From Larix sibirica (Eukaryota > Streptophyta > Pinopsida > Pinales > Pinaceae): a stretch of DNA of 22,141 nt. Positions 9,225 through 16,922 of the stretch are shown here, in pieces (position 1 is the stretch's first letter; the number at the start of each line of letters is the position of its first letter). The position numbers and the translations under genes were made by a program. Location of the stretch: NCBI GenBank assembly GCA_004151065.3, contig NWUY0300001243.1, positions 43,303 to 65,443 of the forward strand. The letters are read 5' to 3'. Under the pieces are notes generated by a model. It did not search any database and was not told the origin of the DNA. It was given only the letters and a program-made list of their open reading frames with translations.

Positions 9225-10810
9225 TACATATAGTGAGCTTTCTTGAGCAACTTACAAAATTATTCTGCTAGAGGAGAACATAACATCTCTGTAATTCTAT
9301 CAAAAGTAACACCGCGATTGCAATAAAACTACTAGGCACTATGCTACATGAGTAAATTATGTAAAACCTTCCCAATATTAAATTGCAAAAGCAGTTTAAC
9401 ATGGAAACTAACTTGATTGCACATCCACGGTTCTTCCTTCTTCTGCTAGTTCCACTATCGCTTTCTTCCCTTGCTCATCGTTGAAATCAATCCATTAGGT
9501 TTCGACCTCCGCAAATTCTTTTGATGGTGGAAAATTAAGGTCCAGGATCAATCATCCTAGACTGGGAGAGGATTCTTCCATTGAAACTTCTTGAGACGAC
9601 TTTAAATGAATTTCTTCTAGAATGGGCTTCAGAGCATTTTTTTCATCCTCCAATCGCTATTGTTTCACCCTTTGCTCAAGAATGAGCTCCAACGTTGTTA
9701 ATGACCGAGTTGAAAGTCCCTGTAACCGAATTTTCATGGTCTACACTATGACCTCTAATTCATCATCCATATCGCCATGATTTGCTTTCCCTTCTCCCCT
9801 CCATATTTTGCTTCCTTTTCTCTTCTTGTCCATGTTCTTCGATAATTCACCAACGACCTTGTAGACCCGAGAATTTCACCTCCTTCCCCGATCAATGAAT
9901 TTGAATTGGAATCAAGAGCCTCCTTTATTCTTTCCTTTTGAGTTCCCCTAAATAATTTAACAAATATGCCATCCCTTGGCTCATGCAGGCCATCTGATCT
10001 ATTAATGGACACCACCCCATGAAATTATACCACAGATGAAGAGGGACGCCAAATCCATCCTTGCATAGCTCATCCCATTCCCAATTCATAGAATAGGATG
10101 CATGATTATGCCATATTACGTTATCTTCGAAGATTTGCACAAGGAAATGATGTATAAGTACACCAAAGATCTCATATTTGTTCATCACAGATGGATAACA
10201 ATGAATGGAGAAGGGTAATTCACCATGGATTGGGCTTAAATGAGTTCCAAGTGTCTCGTAGGAGAAATGATTACTCCTACAATGATGCCACTAATCATTA
10301 TTATGAAAAAAAATCCCCGCATGTCCCATGTGTCTCTCTGATTGGGACTATTACTTCACCTCCTTATGAACTTAAAGTTTGGAACATTTGCATTAATTAC
10401 AGTATAGGTTGAAAAGAAGGGATATCATTGATTCTAAGGACCTCCACATTGTCCCTAGTTAGCACATTCGCTTGCTGATTAGCCCCTACATTATTGTGCT
10501 CGAGGATATGAAGAACGATAAGGTTACCGAAGTCATGTACTTCAATATAGATTCGCTTGAATATAAAGGAGATTCTCATGTCTTTAGGTAAGGAATTTGT
10601 TCTTAGGAGATTTATGACTATCCTCGAGTCTCCCATAATAATCAATGAATCAATTCCCTCCTTCCTTGCAATACGGAGGCCTTGAAGCAGAGCAAAGGCC
10701 TCCACCTAGTTGTTGGAAGCAATGCCTAAAGTCCAGGAGAATTGAATTCTGGTGTACTCTATTGGGGAAAGGATCTCCCCTCCTACACCTGCCACCCTGC
10801 TATAACTTAT
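9225..10810 (-). mobile_element. Foreign block inserted in Ty3/gypsy pol, with minus-strand coding remains
   Basis: The Ty3/gypsy protein stops making sense near 9223 and resumes at about 10811. The DNA between reads on the minus strand as a LINE-type RNase H at its right end and an unidentified decayed protein at its left. Both flanks carry the same pol segment (an L.KK....W/N..KC.-like stretch at about 9174-9222 and 10811-10855), much diverged. This could be a long target-site duplication, a tandem duplication with later loss, or two separate elements lying side by side. I saw no clear poly(T) marking a reverse LINE end. The junctions are uncertain by tens of bases, and the right one overlaps the RNase H reading. 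Confidence 0.6.
9408..10188 (-). pseudogene. Unrecognised decayed protein-coding region
   Basis: I do not recognise this protein. Three minus-strand pieces overlap or adjoin in different frames: 10188-9925 (aromatic and Trp-rich, containing WHNHASYSM and LHLWYNFMGWCPLIDQM), 10015-9755, and 9870-9408. The last piece has a charged, probably helical, character: TMKIRLQGLSTRSLTTLELI, EDEKNALKPILEEIHLKSS, then DFNDEQGKKAIVELAEEG. It is broken by a TAG just before that first motif and by about three more internal stops. The long stretches of protein-like composition suggest one former protein of roughly 260 residues with at least two frameshifts. It lies 3' of the RNase H on the same strand, where a LINE would normally end, so it may belong to a different element or a host-derived sequence. 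A chance reading is possible but less likely. Confidence 0.45.
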
Positions 10811-10826
10811 CTTCAGAAGAAGGAAT
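10397..10826 (-). pseudogene. LINE-type RNase H (RVT_3 family), isolated fragment
   Basis: On the minus strand this matches the RNase H domain found at the C-terminus of plant LINE ORF2. An AGVGG segment with the usual basic lead-in begins near 10825. TLGIASNN (about 10737-10714) is followed by a stop, and the frame then stays open from 10705: VEAFALLQGLRIARKEGIDS with its catalytic-type Glu, IIMGDSRIVINLLRTNSLPK with its Asp, and HILEHNNVGANQQAN near the end. The aspartate normally in that last motif (..AD..AN) is Asn, so the copy is inactive. One frameshift lies between the AGVGG segment and TLGIASNN. It ends at a stop near 10397. No reverse transcriptase lies upstream on this strand, so it is detached from its element. 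Confidence 0.88.
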
Positions 10827-11323
10827 TAAAATTTAATCGGTCAAAGAAATGTGAAGCAAGCTTCCATAAGCTTAAACATATGTTAACTACTACCCCTGTT
10901 TTAAAGATTGTAGACCCCTTCGGAGAATTTGTGGTGAGTATTGATGCATGTAAAGAAGGTTTAGATGGGGTACTTATGCAAAATGACCATGTAATATCGT
11001 GCGAATCCATAAAACTTAAAGAACATGAATGCAACTATGTTACACATGATTCACATGATTTAGAATTAGCAACAATCATTCATGCCCTAAAAACGTGGAG
11101 GAACCACCTGTTGGGTAAGAAAATTCTCTTTAAAACAGATAATATGGGGCTGAAATACATTTTTCAACAAAAAAACCTGAATGCAAGGCAAGCAATATGG
11201 CCGACCTCCCTTAGTGAATACAATTTTGAAATAAAACATATTAAAGGAAAAGAAAATGAAATTGCAGTTGTTTTAAGCAGGAGGGTACATTACATCCACG
11301 AAATTTTTGTGAGTAGATCATAA
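10811..11323 (+). pseudogene. Ty3/gypsy RNase H domain
   Basis: This resumes the Ty3/gypsy pol in frame 2 after the foreign block. It contains KKCEASFHKLKHMLTTTPVL, FVVSIDACKEGLDGVLMQ (first acidic residue in IDAC), LELATIIHALKTWRNHLLGK (Glu kept), FKTDNMGLKYIF (Asp kept), LNARQA, and EIKHIKGKENEIAVVLSRR. In the final motif, usually ADALSR, the Asp has become Val. A 9-bp in-frame duplication at 11042-11059 adds three residues (THDSHDLEL). The frame is open for about 190 codons, the longest intact piece of the element. Its job would be to degrade RNA in the RNA/DNA hybrid during reverse transcription. Confidence 0.93.
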
Positions 11324-12343
11324 TATGATTTGAAAGGTAAATATAGGACAACCCTTGAAAATGATGCATTTTATGCTGAAATTAAAGAAGAATTGCATCA
11401 AAACAAGTCATAACAACGACAACAAATTTTTGAGATTGATGAAGAACGACTGTTGTGGTCCAAAAATAGAATTTATGTACTAGAAATATTAGATCTAAGA
11501 TAAGTTATAATGACTGAATTTCACATAAAACCGTAATTGGGACACCCTAGATATCAGAAAATGATTTTTGCAATTAGAAAATGATATTTTAGCCAAAAAT
11601 GAAATATGATATAACTTAATTTATAACTAAATGTCATAAGTGTTAGCATGTAAAAGCTAAACACTAGCATCCAGCTAGACTGCTGCAACCCTTACTGATC
11701 CCAGAATGGAAGTGGGAATAATTAGCTCTATTTGCAGGGCTAGACACTAAGCTAAAATTTAGTACAACTTATCATCCTTAGACCAACGGGTAAATAGGAC
11801 ACACTAACAAGATTTTAGGGGATATTTTACAGATTTACGTTATGCACAACCCCACTCAATGGGATGGCTACTTACACCAGACATAATTTACTTACAACAA
11901 TGGGTATCAAACCTCGAAAAGAATGACTCATTTTGAAGTTCTTTATGGCAAGAAATGTAGGACCCCAATCACTTGGGATAATACAATAGATAGACAAATG
12001 TCAAGACCAAAATTATGGAAGGACTTAGAACAATTGTTGAACAAAGTAAAACAAAATTTGAAAGAATTCCAAAACATACATATATGCTGACAAAAACAAG
12101 AGACATCAAGAGTACCAAGTTGGGGACCATGTGTATTTAAAGTTCAAAGCAAAAAGAAGTTCCTTAAGTTTGGGAAAGTGCAGTAAACTGGTTCCTAGAT
12201 ATTGTGGGGCTTTTCAAGTGTTAGAAAAGATAGGCCTTATAGCCTATCAACTTGCCTTGCCTGCTAATGTTCGAGTCCATAATGTTTTTCATGTGTCGTT
12301 GTTGAAAAGGTATGTATATGATACTAAACACATATTTGATTAG
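11324..12343 (+). pseudogene. Ty3/gypsy integrase with core deletion
   Basis: Integrase joins element DNA to the chromosome. The N-terminal H2C2 zinc site is readable: His in TEFH (11522-11524), His in LGHPRYQKM, and Cys 11632-11634 and 11641-11643 in KCHKC. The linker LLQPLLIPEWKWE ends at 11718. The next readable residues, after a stop, are LFAGLDTKLKFSTTYHP from about 11728, which in the family lie well inside the catalytic core. The segment carrying the first two catalytic aspartates is therefore missing. The third position, a Glu in the TDGQTE-like motif, is Gly. The C-terminal part is clear: GDHVYLKFKAKR (about 12123-12155), KLVPRYCGAFQVLEKIG and VHNVFHVSLLKRY (12131-12343 open). Many stops are present. 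Confidence 0.92.
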
Positions 12344-12537
12344 GACTTGTTACAGGTAGAACTAGAAGGAGAATTCCTACCAAATCCCCTCTTATATTGG
12401 ATCGAAAATAAAAATGGATCTAGAAGAGAGCCATATTCCAGTTGAAAGTGCAATGGAATCACTTCATCCCTAAGGAGGCTACTTGGGAGAGGGAAGATGA
12501 TATGAAAGAAGCATACCTCTCCTTGTTTCAAAGGTAA
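12344..12537 (+). pseudogene. Chromodomain-like C-terminal tail of Ty3/gypsy integrase
   Basis: Directly after the integrase HVSLLKRY segment, the translation gives QVELEGEFLPNPLLYWIENK, then, after a frameshift near 12420, KRAIFQLKVQWNHFIPKEATWEREDDM and a stop at 12535-12537. The VQW..(H/G)....EATWE pattern is the chromodomain-like signature of chromoviruses, which is known to help direct integration to certain chromatin. The start overlaps a TAG at 12341-12343, probably a decayed codon. Its position just before the polypurine tract fits. Confidence 0.82.
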
Positions 12538-12571
12538 AATAAAAATTTTGAGAACACCGTGATGGTTTTGC

Positions 12572-12587
12572 TTTAAGGGGGGCGGGA
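12572..12587 (+). promoter_or_regulatory. Polypurine tract
   Basis: The sequence TTTAAGGGGGGCGGGA lies immediately before the TGTAAAATCCC start of the 3' LTR and just after the stop of pol. A G-rich purine run at this place primes plus-strand DNA synthesis in LTR retrotransposons. One C interrupts the purine run. Confidence 0.85.
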
Positions 12588-13080
12588 TGTAAAATCCCAA
12601 GGTCCCACCTCTTTATTAAAAATTCCTTGGAAGTTGGAAAAGGACATTTTATTTCGGTTATGTGAACTTTAGACATCATGGATAAGTAAATGATGTGATT
12701 TTGATTAATGTTATTCTTTAAATCCCAAGTTGTTAATGAACAATCCCGTTGAAAAGAGGAGCCAACATTTCTAGAGGGGAGGAACTTGAAATTCAAGTAA
12801 CCAAAGAATAAGAAAAAGGAAAATGGCTTGAGAATGAAATTTCATATAAGCATTTAAAGAATAAAATTTAAAAAAAAAGAGAATTTCAAAGAAAAAACAC
12901 TAACTTCTTCATTTAATTAAAGAAAATATAAAGAGAGGACTGATTTCACTCTATCTCCCAAATAGTGGGAGGATTTGAAGGAAACTATGCGTTCCGAAGA
13001 ATTTTTGGCAAAGAGTACCAGAGGCAAGAAAGCAAGAAATAATATGAAGGCTACATATGATTTTGGTCGAGGCGGGTTGT
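12588..13080 (+). repeat. 3' LTR of the Ty3/gypsy element (right end not located)
   Basis: The LTR begins TGTAAAATCCCAAGGTCCCACC directly after the polypurine tract. I could not find a matching TTACA end followed by a break in sequence character, so 13080 is only a placeholder. The body does not align by eye with the sequence before the primer-binding site at 6145, apart from a weak resemblance between about 6090-6122 and 12617-12645. Confidence 0.6.
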
Positions 13081-13219
13081 AGGAAAAAAAGACAAATTTC
13101 CAGTTAGTGTATGGATTTTGTTTGAATTTACGTTGTGATATTTATTTTGATTTGTTTATCAAATTGACTGTATGTTGAAACTTGGCATTGACTTTTAGGT
13201 GGAAAACAATAATAGATAA

Positions 13220-13528
13220 TTGGGTGCGGAGGCGATTGTCAAATATATGGAAACATTAGACTATAGTAAAGATAATAAGATCAATTTGAAATCTAAATTG
13301 TCAAAGATTTCATTGCCATCTGTCGAATTTCAAAGAATCCCAATAAGAACCACTTCAAATGTTGACAACCCAAAAGATGGGTACTAACATGCAATGAGTT
13401 TCATATACAAGTTGACAGAGGCAATTTTGCAGTTGGTCTCCTCCATTAAACCCATTGCTTTTGCATGGAATGAGCATGAATTCACTGATTCAGATGAAAT
13501 AAGATGCTTAAAGTCGATTTGTTTATAG
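13220..13528 (+). other. Short protein-like reading frame with one internal stop, unidentified
   Basis: In one frame this reads as protein-like sequence for about 100 codons with a single internal stop (TAA at 13385-13387) and a terminal TAG at 13526-13528. It includes SKDNKINLKSKLSKISLPSV, then FIYKLTEAILQLVSSIKP and FAWNEHEFTDSDEIRC. Composition is varied and not low-complexity. A TTTTAG|G context just upstream (about 13193-13201) could be a splice acceptor, but that is weak. It resembles no family I can name. It could be an exon relic of a captured host gene or a chance frame beyond the 3' LTR. Confidence 0.25.
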
Positions 13529-13618
13529 ACCTTGGGCCCATATTTCTTTCCCTTTTCATTTTTTTATATATGCTTGTAATATTTATATTCCATGCTCGAA
13601 TTCCTCATGGCTAATAAT

Positions 13619-13803
13619 ATAAATTTGATTGTGGAACTGACTTTAAGGTGAGGCCCATTGATGCTTGTGATGTGCTGGATATATTCTTATGTTGGTTGAG
13701 TGCCAAACATCCACCATATGTTATGATAATATCTTCACCTATGTCGTTTTTTGCATCTTTTTATATGCTCTTAACAATCTTGTTTTGTTGTAAGGGCCAT
13801 AGT
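13619..13803 (+). other. Second short open stretch, unidentified, overlapping a dispersed repeat
   Basis: About 60 codons are open up to a TAA at about 13801-13803, containing RPIDACDVLDIFLCWLSAKH and a hydrophobic end encoded by the repeat copy at 13726-13789. There is no recognised family and no good start codon. It is recorded because it follows the frame at 13220-13528 closely and has similar composition; it may be chance. Confidence 0.15.
13726..13789. repeat. Dispersed repeat, copy 1 (copy 2 at 16793-16855)
   Basis: The two copies share ATAATATCTTCA, TTTTTGCATCTTT, TATATGCTCTTAACA and TCTTGTTTTGTT in the same order and spacing, with about six differences over some 63 bp. They lie 3 kb apart in the same orientation. 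Flanking sequences do not match. Confidence 0.8.
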
Positions 13804-15429
13804 TAATGGGAGCTTGTTGATTGGGATTGTAGGGGATGTAGGGTACGGCCCAACTTATAGTATTTTAGTCATTGAGTATACTTCTGATCCTAATTAAATC
13901 TCATTTTTGTCCCTTTAAAGTAAGCATAAGGCTACCTTCATGTATCTGGAGATTGCCTTTATGTATCCCTAAGAAGATTCCTTTATTGATATCACAACAC
14001 ATGAAGATTATGCACACTTTAAACCCACATTTGGATTTTTTAATCCAATGAGAAAACTAAAAACACTTGGAAGTAACTTATTGTTTTGCATCCTTTTCAT
14101 TCAAACGATTCAATATTGATACCTATCTTCACTCTACTTTCACAAGTTTTGACCATTACGAGCCTCTTATAGCAGGGATGAAGGCATATATAAAAAGAAC
14201 CCAGATTTGAGTACATGGAATATTTTTACTTATCTAAATTATTGGGTGTATAGAATACTTATTCCTATTCGAGTTCCAAGTGTCAATTTCCAATTTGATG
14301 TCTACCTTCAGGTCTTTTTTCCATATTATCAGTTTTCCTTAACTTAATTTCAATGTTCTTGAAAGTTCCATTTAAGATTTTTCCATGTTTTTTTGAGTTT
14401 TTCAGGCTCTGGATTTTTTTTATATTTTTTTCAGGTCCAAGTTTATGAGTTTACGCTTGTCGAATTTTTCCCATTTTTCATGATTTAATGTCTATTCTCA
14501 AGCATTCCACCACGTTAACTACATTTGTACGTAGATATTCATTCTTAGGCAAGTATAGCCACTAGGTTCCTTACTATAATTTGCATAAGCCCAGGTTCTT
14601 TGAGAGATATACCAGATAAGGTTATGTTCCTTGCTTCTTAAACCAAGCAAAGGATGTAGCTTAAACCAACAAGCTAATGCTACAGTGAAGTGTCATTGTA
14701 TTGTAAGCATATGAATACTTCCACTATCACAAGTGGAGTAAATAATACTTCATAAGTATATATGATATGATGTTGTAATACACCATGCTTTTTTTTGTGA
14801 CCCTGATAAGACTCGTTGGATTTATTGATGTTCCAAAGGGAAACATCATCAAATATGTCTTCAAGTTAGGATCTTTTCCTTGGTACGATGAACATGTTTG
14901 GATATAAACAAACATGTCAAAATAAATATTCATGGCGTGAATGAAAATATCGGGGAATATGCCACATTGGTTGGTGGCGTCATGAGTGTGGAAACTGGCT
15001 ATAACTGTATTGTGCTAAAGGGATCTTAAGCAATTGTAAATCCCTCTATATTTAGATTGGTTAGTCCTACAATAGACTTGTGGATGGCAGATATAGAGCT
15101 TTGGTCCTTCTATTTGATTAGGAGGAGACAATATCAAGGAGGAGTGATGTCTTTGTCAAACCATAATCCAATGTGGATTATTTTGCTGCAAAGTATCAAC
15201 CACTTGATGTGGCAATATGTCAGAGTCAAATATTCTGATTTTGTACACATGTTGGTCGATCCGAGTCCTATGAGAGTAGTGATTCTCATAGAAATATCCA
15301 ATCCCATAGTAGTTGATAGGGGTGGTTTGGAAGATTATTTGGCACAAGCTTTCATAATAGTTTTGGATAACTTTAGGATACATGAGGGATTCAAAGTAGT
15401 AGCCTTAATTTATTCGAGTTAGTTGGAGG
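13804..15429. other. No firm gene; possible faint downstream remnant of the pararetrovirus
   Basis: 13804-14700 is T-rich with no coherent frame. From about 14730 to 15429 some minus-strand stretches look protein-like, such as 14933-14727 (contains NPTSLIRVTKKSMVYYNI) and 15383-15156. They sit downstream, in coding direction, of the pararetrovirus RNase H at 15430 and could be a decayed continuation, but no motif confirms it. A plus-strand frame at 15057-15422 covers the same DNA and has no recognised family. Confidence 0.3.
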
Positions 15430-15999
15430 AGGGCAAGCATTCCTCCTTCCTTCTTCATGCCACATAGAATTTTGTGAAAGTTATCTAGTGAGATCATTAA
15501 CAATACATTTTTATTCCAACAATATGTTCATTTGAGAAATCTTGTTGTAATAACTTATATTTCCATTTGTGTAATTGCCTTGGGAAATTGTTGGATTTAT
15601 TTTTTGTTTCATAAAAGCTTTAAAATTATGATAGTCATACCTAACACTAAACTTGATAGGAAAAACATAAATTATGAAAGATTTTGAAACTTTAACCACT
15701 GTTAGTATTTCCTTTTTTGTCAAATGGCACTTGAGCTGGGTACTATTGAATGAGCCATTAACATAATGAAATATTGCTTCAGTGCCATCAATACACTACT
15801 CAAGGAGGACTTATCTCTAATAGGAGTGTGAGGTGTCTATGCAGACTATGGAAGTGTTATTTGAAGGGATTGTCAATGTAGGGTGCTTTTGACACATTCT
15901 TTAATTGCGTTTACCACATTTATGTGGTGCTATGTCCAAGGCTATAGATTTTTCTTGCGTCGAGTATTAACGATATGCCTATGTTTACTTAGATCTTTT
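15430..15999 (-). pseudogene. Pararetrovirus RNase H (decayed)
   Basis: This continues downstream of the reverse transcriptase on the minus strand. Recognisable pieces are MCQKHPTLTIPSNN, an IDTS segment near 15830 at the first catalytic site (usually TDAS), VLLE, and then the open stretch 15723-15511: KKEILTVVKVSKSFIIYVFP (catalytic-type Glu) and SVRYDYHNFKAFM (Asp of the third site, usually RTDN). The last aspartate motif (AD.LTR) reads VNDLTR near 15490, with the Asp position changed to Asn. Stops interrupt the front part repeatedly. The order and spacing match RNase H fused behind a caulimovirid reverse transcriptase. Confidence 0.8.
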
Positions 16000-16400
16000 A
16001 GGAAATTAACCAAATAATTAACATATTCAAAAAATCATTGGAGCTATTTAACATCAAGCATCACCTCAGGAAACTAGTTTACATGAATAAGCACCTGTGA
16101 CTAAGTCTTGTTAGTTCCATTTCTGATTTCCAAACCTAATAAATTGATTTCTTTTGTGTAAGCATGAATTTTATCTCTGGAGTGAACAATTCCATGATTG
16201 TATACTAAATCATGGGAAATTTGCAAGTGGATATCATGTTCTTGGTTTGAAGGACTAAAAACCAAGTTGTCATCTATATAAACTACAATAAATTCATAGA
16301 AGAGAAGGAAAATGGAGTCCATACATTGCTAAAAGTAGTTGGGAGCATTATGGAGGTGAAAAGGCACGACAAGCCATTGGAATTAGACTTGGGGGGATTG
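16000..16400 (-). pseudogene. Pararetrovirus reverse transcriptase, C-terminal half (decayed)
   Basis: Coding runs from high to low coordinates. A WLVVPF motif followed by HNAPNYF, the motif B region, lies at about 16372-16330, with a stop inside just before MDSIF. The frame 16322-16101 then gives FIVVYIDDNLVFS, with the YIDD active-site box at 16280-16269 (both aspartates kept), HDLVYNHGIVHSRDKIHAYT, and EINLLGLEIRNGT. A stop follows at about 16101. The connection region with FPEV and VNYL-like sequence continues to about 15990 through more stops. The part that should carry the motif A aspartate is not found upstream, which suggests an internal deletion. In the active virus this enzyme copies pregenomic RNA to DNA. 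Confidence 0.85.
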
Positions 16401-16610
16401 AGTTCTCTAAGAAAGATATCAAGCAACTCCTTTTCAATTTGCTTTTCTCCAATCTCATTTCACTGACACACAAGCTTATCCATTCCAATTTTGTACGCAA
16501 CAATTTTTTCTCCTTTATTAAACTATAACGTGTAAAGGTCTCCCCTAAATTGCATGCCATATGAAATAGTTCTCCAATGTTTGATGTCAAATGTTTGAAA
16601 TTTTCAGGAA
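16401..16610 (-). pseudogene. Sequence upstream of the pararetrovirus reverse transcriptase, unclear
   Basis: Two minus-strand frames look protein-like here. One (16590-16348) contains GELFHMACNLGETFTRYSLI. The other contains an IEKELLDIFLREL-type stretch that resembles the EI.ELL..GLI segment near the start of caulimovirid reverse transcriptase. If the second is right, the fingers and motif A (normally about 80-90 residues) are deleted between it and the WLVVPF motif. I cannot decide between the frames. Confidence 0.4.
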
Positions 16611-16734
16611 TCTAGTGAGATGAATGGGGTTAGCTAGCCGTTGTGAAAGGACATTGTTTATGTGAATTGTTGGACATCACCAATAGAATTTGTCTTCCCA
16701 TCTATGACAACACCTTTTTAAGGCTTATTCCTCT

Positions 16735-16834
16735 TATGTTGTTTTTGCATTTTTGTATAATATCTTCATGTATGTTGTTTTTGCATTTTTGTATAATATC
16801 TTCATGTATGTTGTTTTTGCATCTTTCTATATGC
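16735..16834. repeat. 36-bp tandem repeat, about 2.8 units
   Basis: Two perfect 36-bp units starting TATGTTGTTTTTGCAT lie at 16735-16770 and 16771-16806. A third, partial unit starts at 16807 and diverges from about 16823. The third unit is the one that belongs to the dispersed repeat also seen at 13726-13789, so the tandem copies probably grew out of that repeat here. Confidence 0.92.
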
Positions 16835-16855
16835 TCTTAACACTCTTGTTTTGTT
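16793..16855. repeat. Dispersed repeat, copy 2 (copy 1 at 13726-13789)
   Basis: See the copy at 13726-13789: about 63 bp, same orientation, about six differences. This copy overlaps the last units of the 36-bp tandem repeat. Confidence 0.8.
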
Positions 16856-16922
16856 AATTGGTGTACTTTTAAATGTTGTTCAACAATATTGCTAGCAAAA
16901 TTTTTTCGCACGATGAAACCAC

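Larger units (their letters stand above)
5922..13080 (+). mobile_element. Degenerate Ty3/gypsy (chromovirus-like) LTR retrotransposon, interrupted
   Basis: The order is LTR end, tRNA-Met primer site, gag with zinc knuckle, protease, reverse transcriptase, RNase H, integrase (zinc-binding part, broken core, C-terminal part), chromodomain-like tail, polypurine tract, LTR start. This order with integrase last is diagnostic of Ty3/gypsy, and the chromodomain-like tail points to a chromovirus. The coding region is broken by many stops, several frameshifts, a foreign block of about 1.6 kb between reverse transcriptase and RNase H, and an integrase core deletion. The right limit at 13080 is arbitrary, because I could not find the end of the 3' LTR. 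The two halves could also be separate related insertions. Confidence 0.85.
15430..16610 (-). mobile_element. Endogenous pararetrovirus (Caulimoviridae-like) fragment
   Basis: Read on the minus strand, this region follows the reverse transcriptase-RNase H order of plant pararetroviruses: a palm segment with YIDD, an INLLGLEI-type element, a connection segment with a VNYL-type motif, then RNase H. The wording around YIDD (VVYIDD..VFS, HGIV.S, INxLGLEI) is closer to caulimovirids than to Ty3/gypsy, and it does not match the Ty3/gypsy copy in this window. Stops and frameshifts are frequent, so it is a genomic fossil with no capacity to express a working protein. Coat, movement and protease regions are not identified. 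The ends are approximate. Confidence 0.8.

Noticed and set aside
12340-12796. Overlapping minus-strand frames of 86 and 105 codons
   Set aside because: They lie opposite the chromodomain-like tail and the start of the 3' LTR, with no family match.
14150-14185. Second possible LTR end and primer-binding site (CCATTACGAG...ATAGCAGGG)
   Set aside because: It shares only about eight bases with the end at 6135-6144 and lacks the TGGTAT core, so it is probably chance.
15057-15422. Plus-strand frame of 121 codons
   Set aside because: No recognised domain, and the opposite strand is open over part of the same DNA. It may be opposite a faint pararetrovirus continuation. Not called as a gene.
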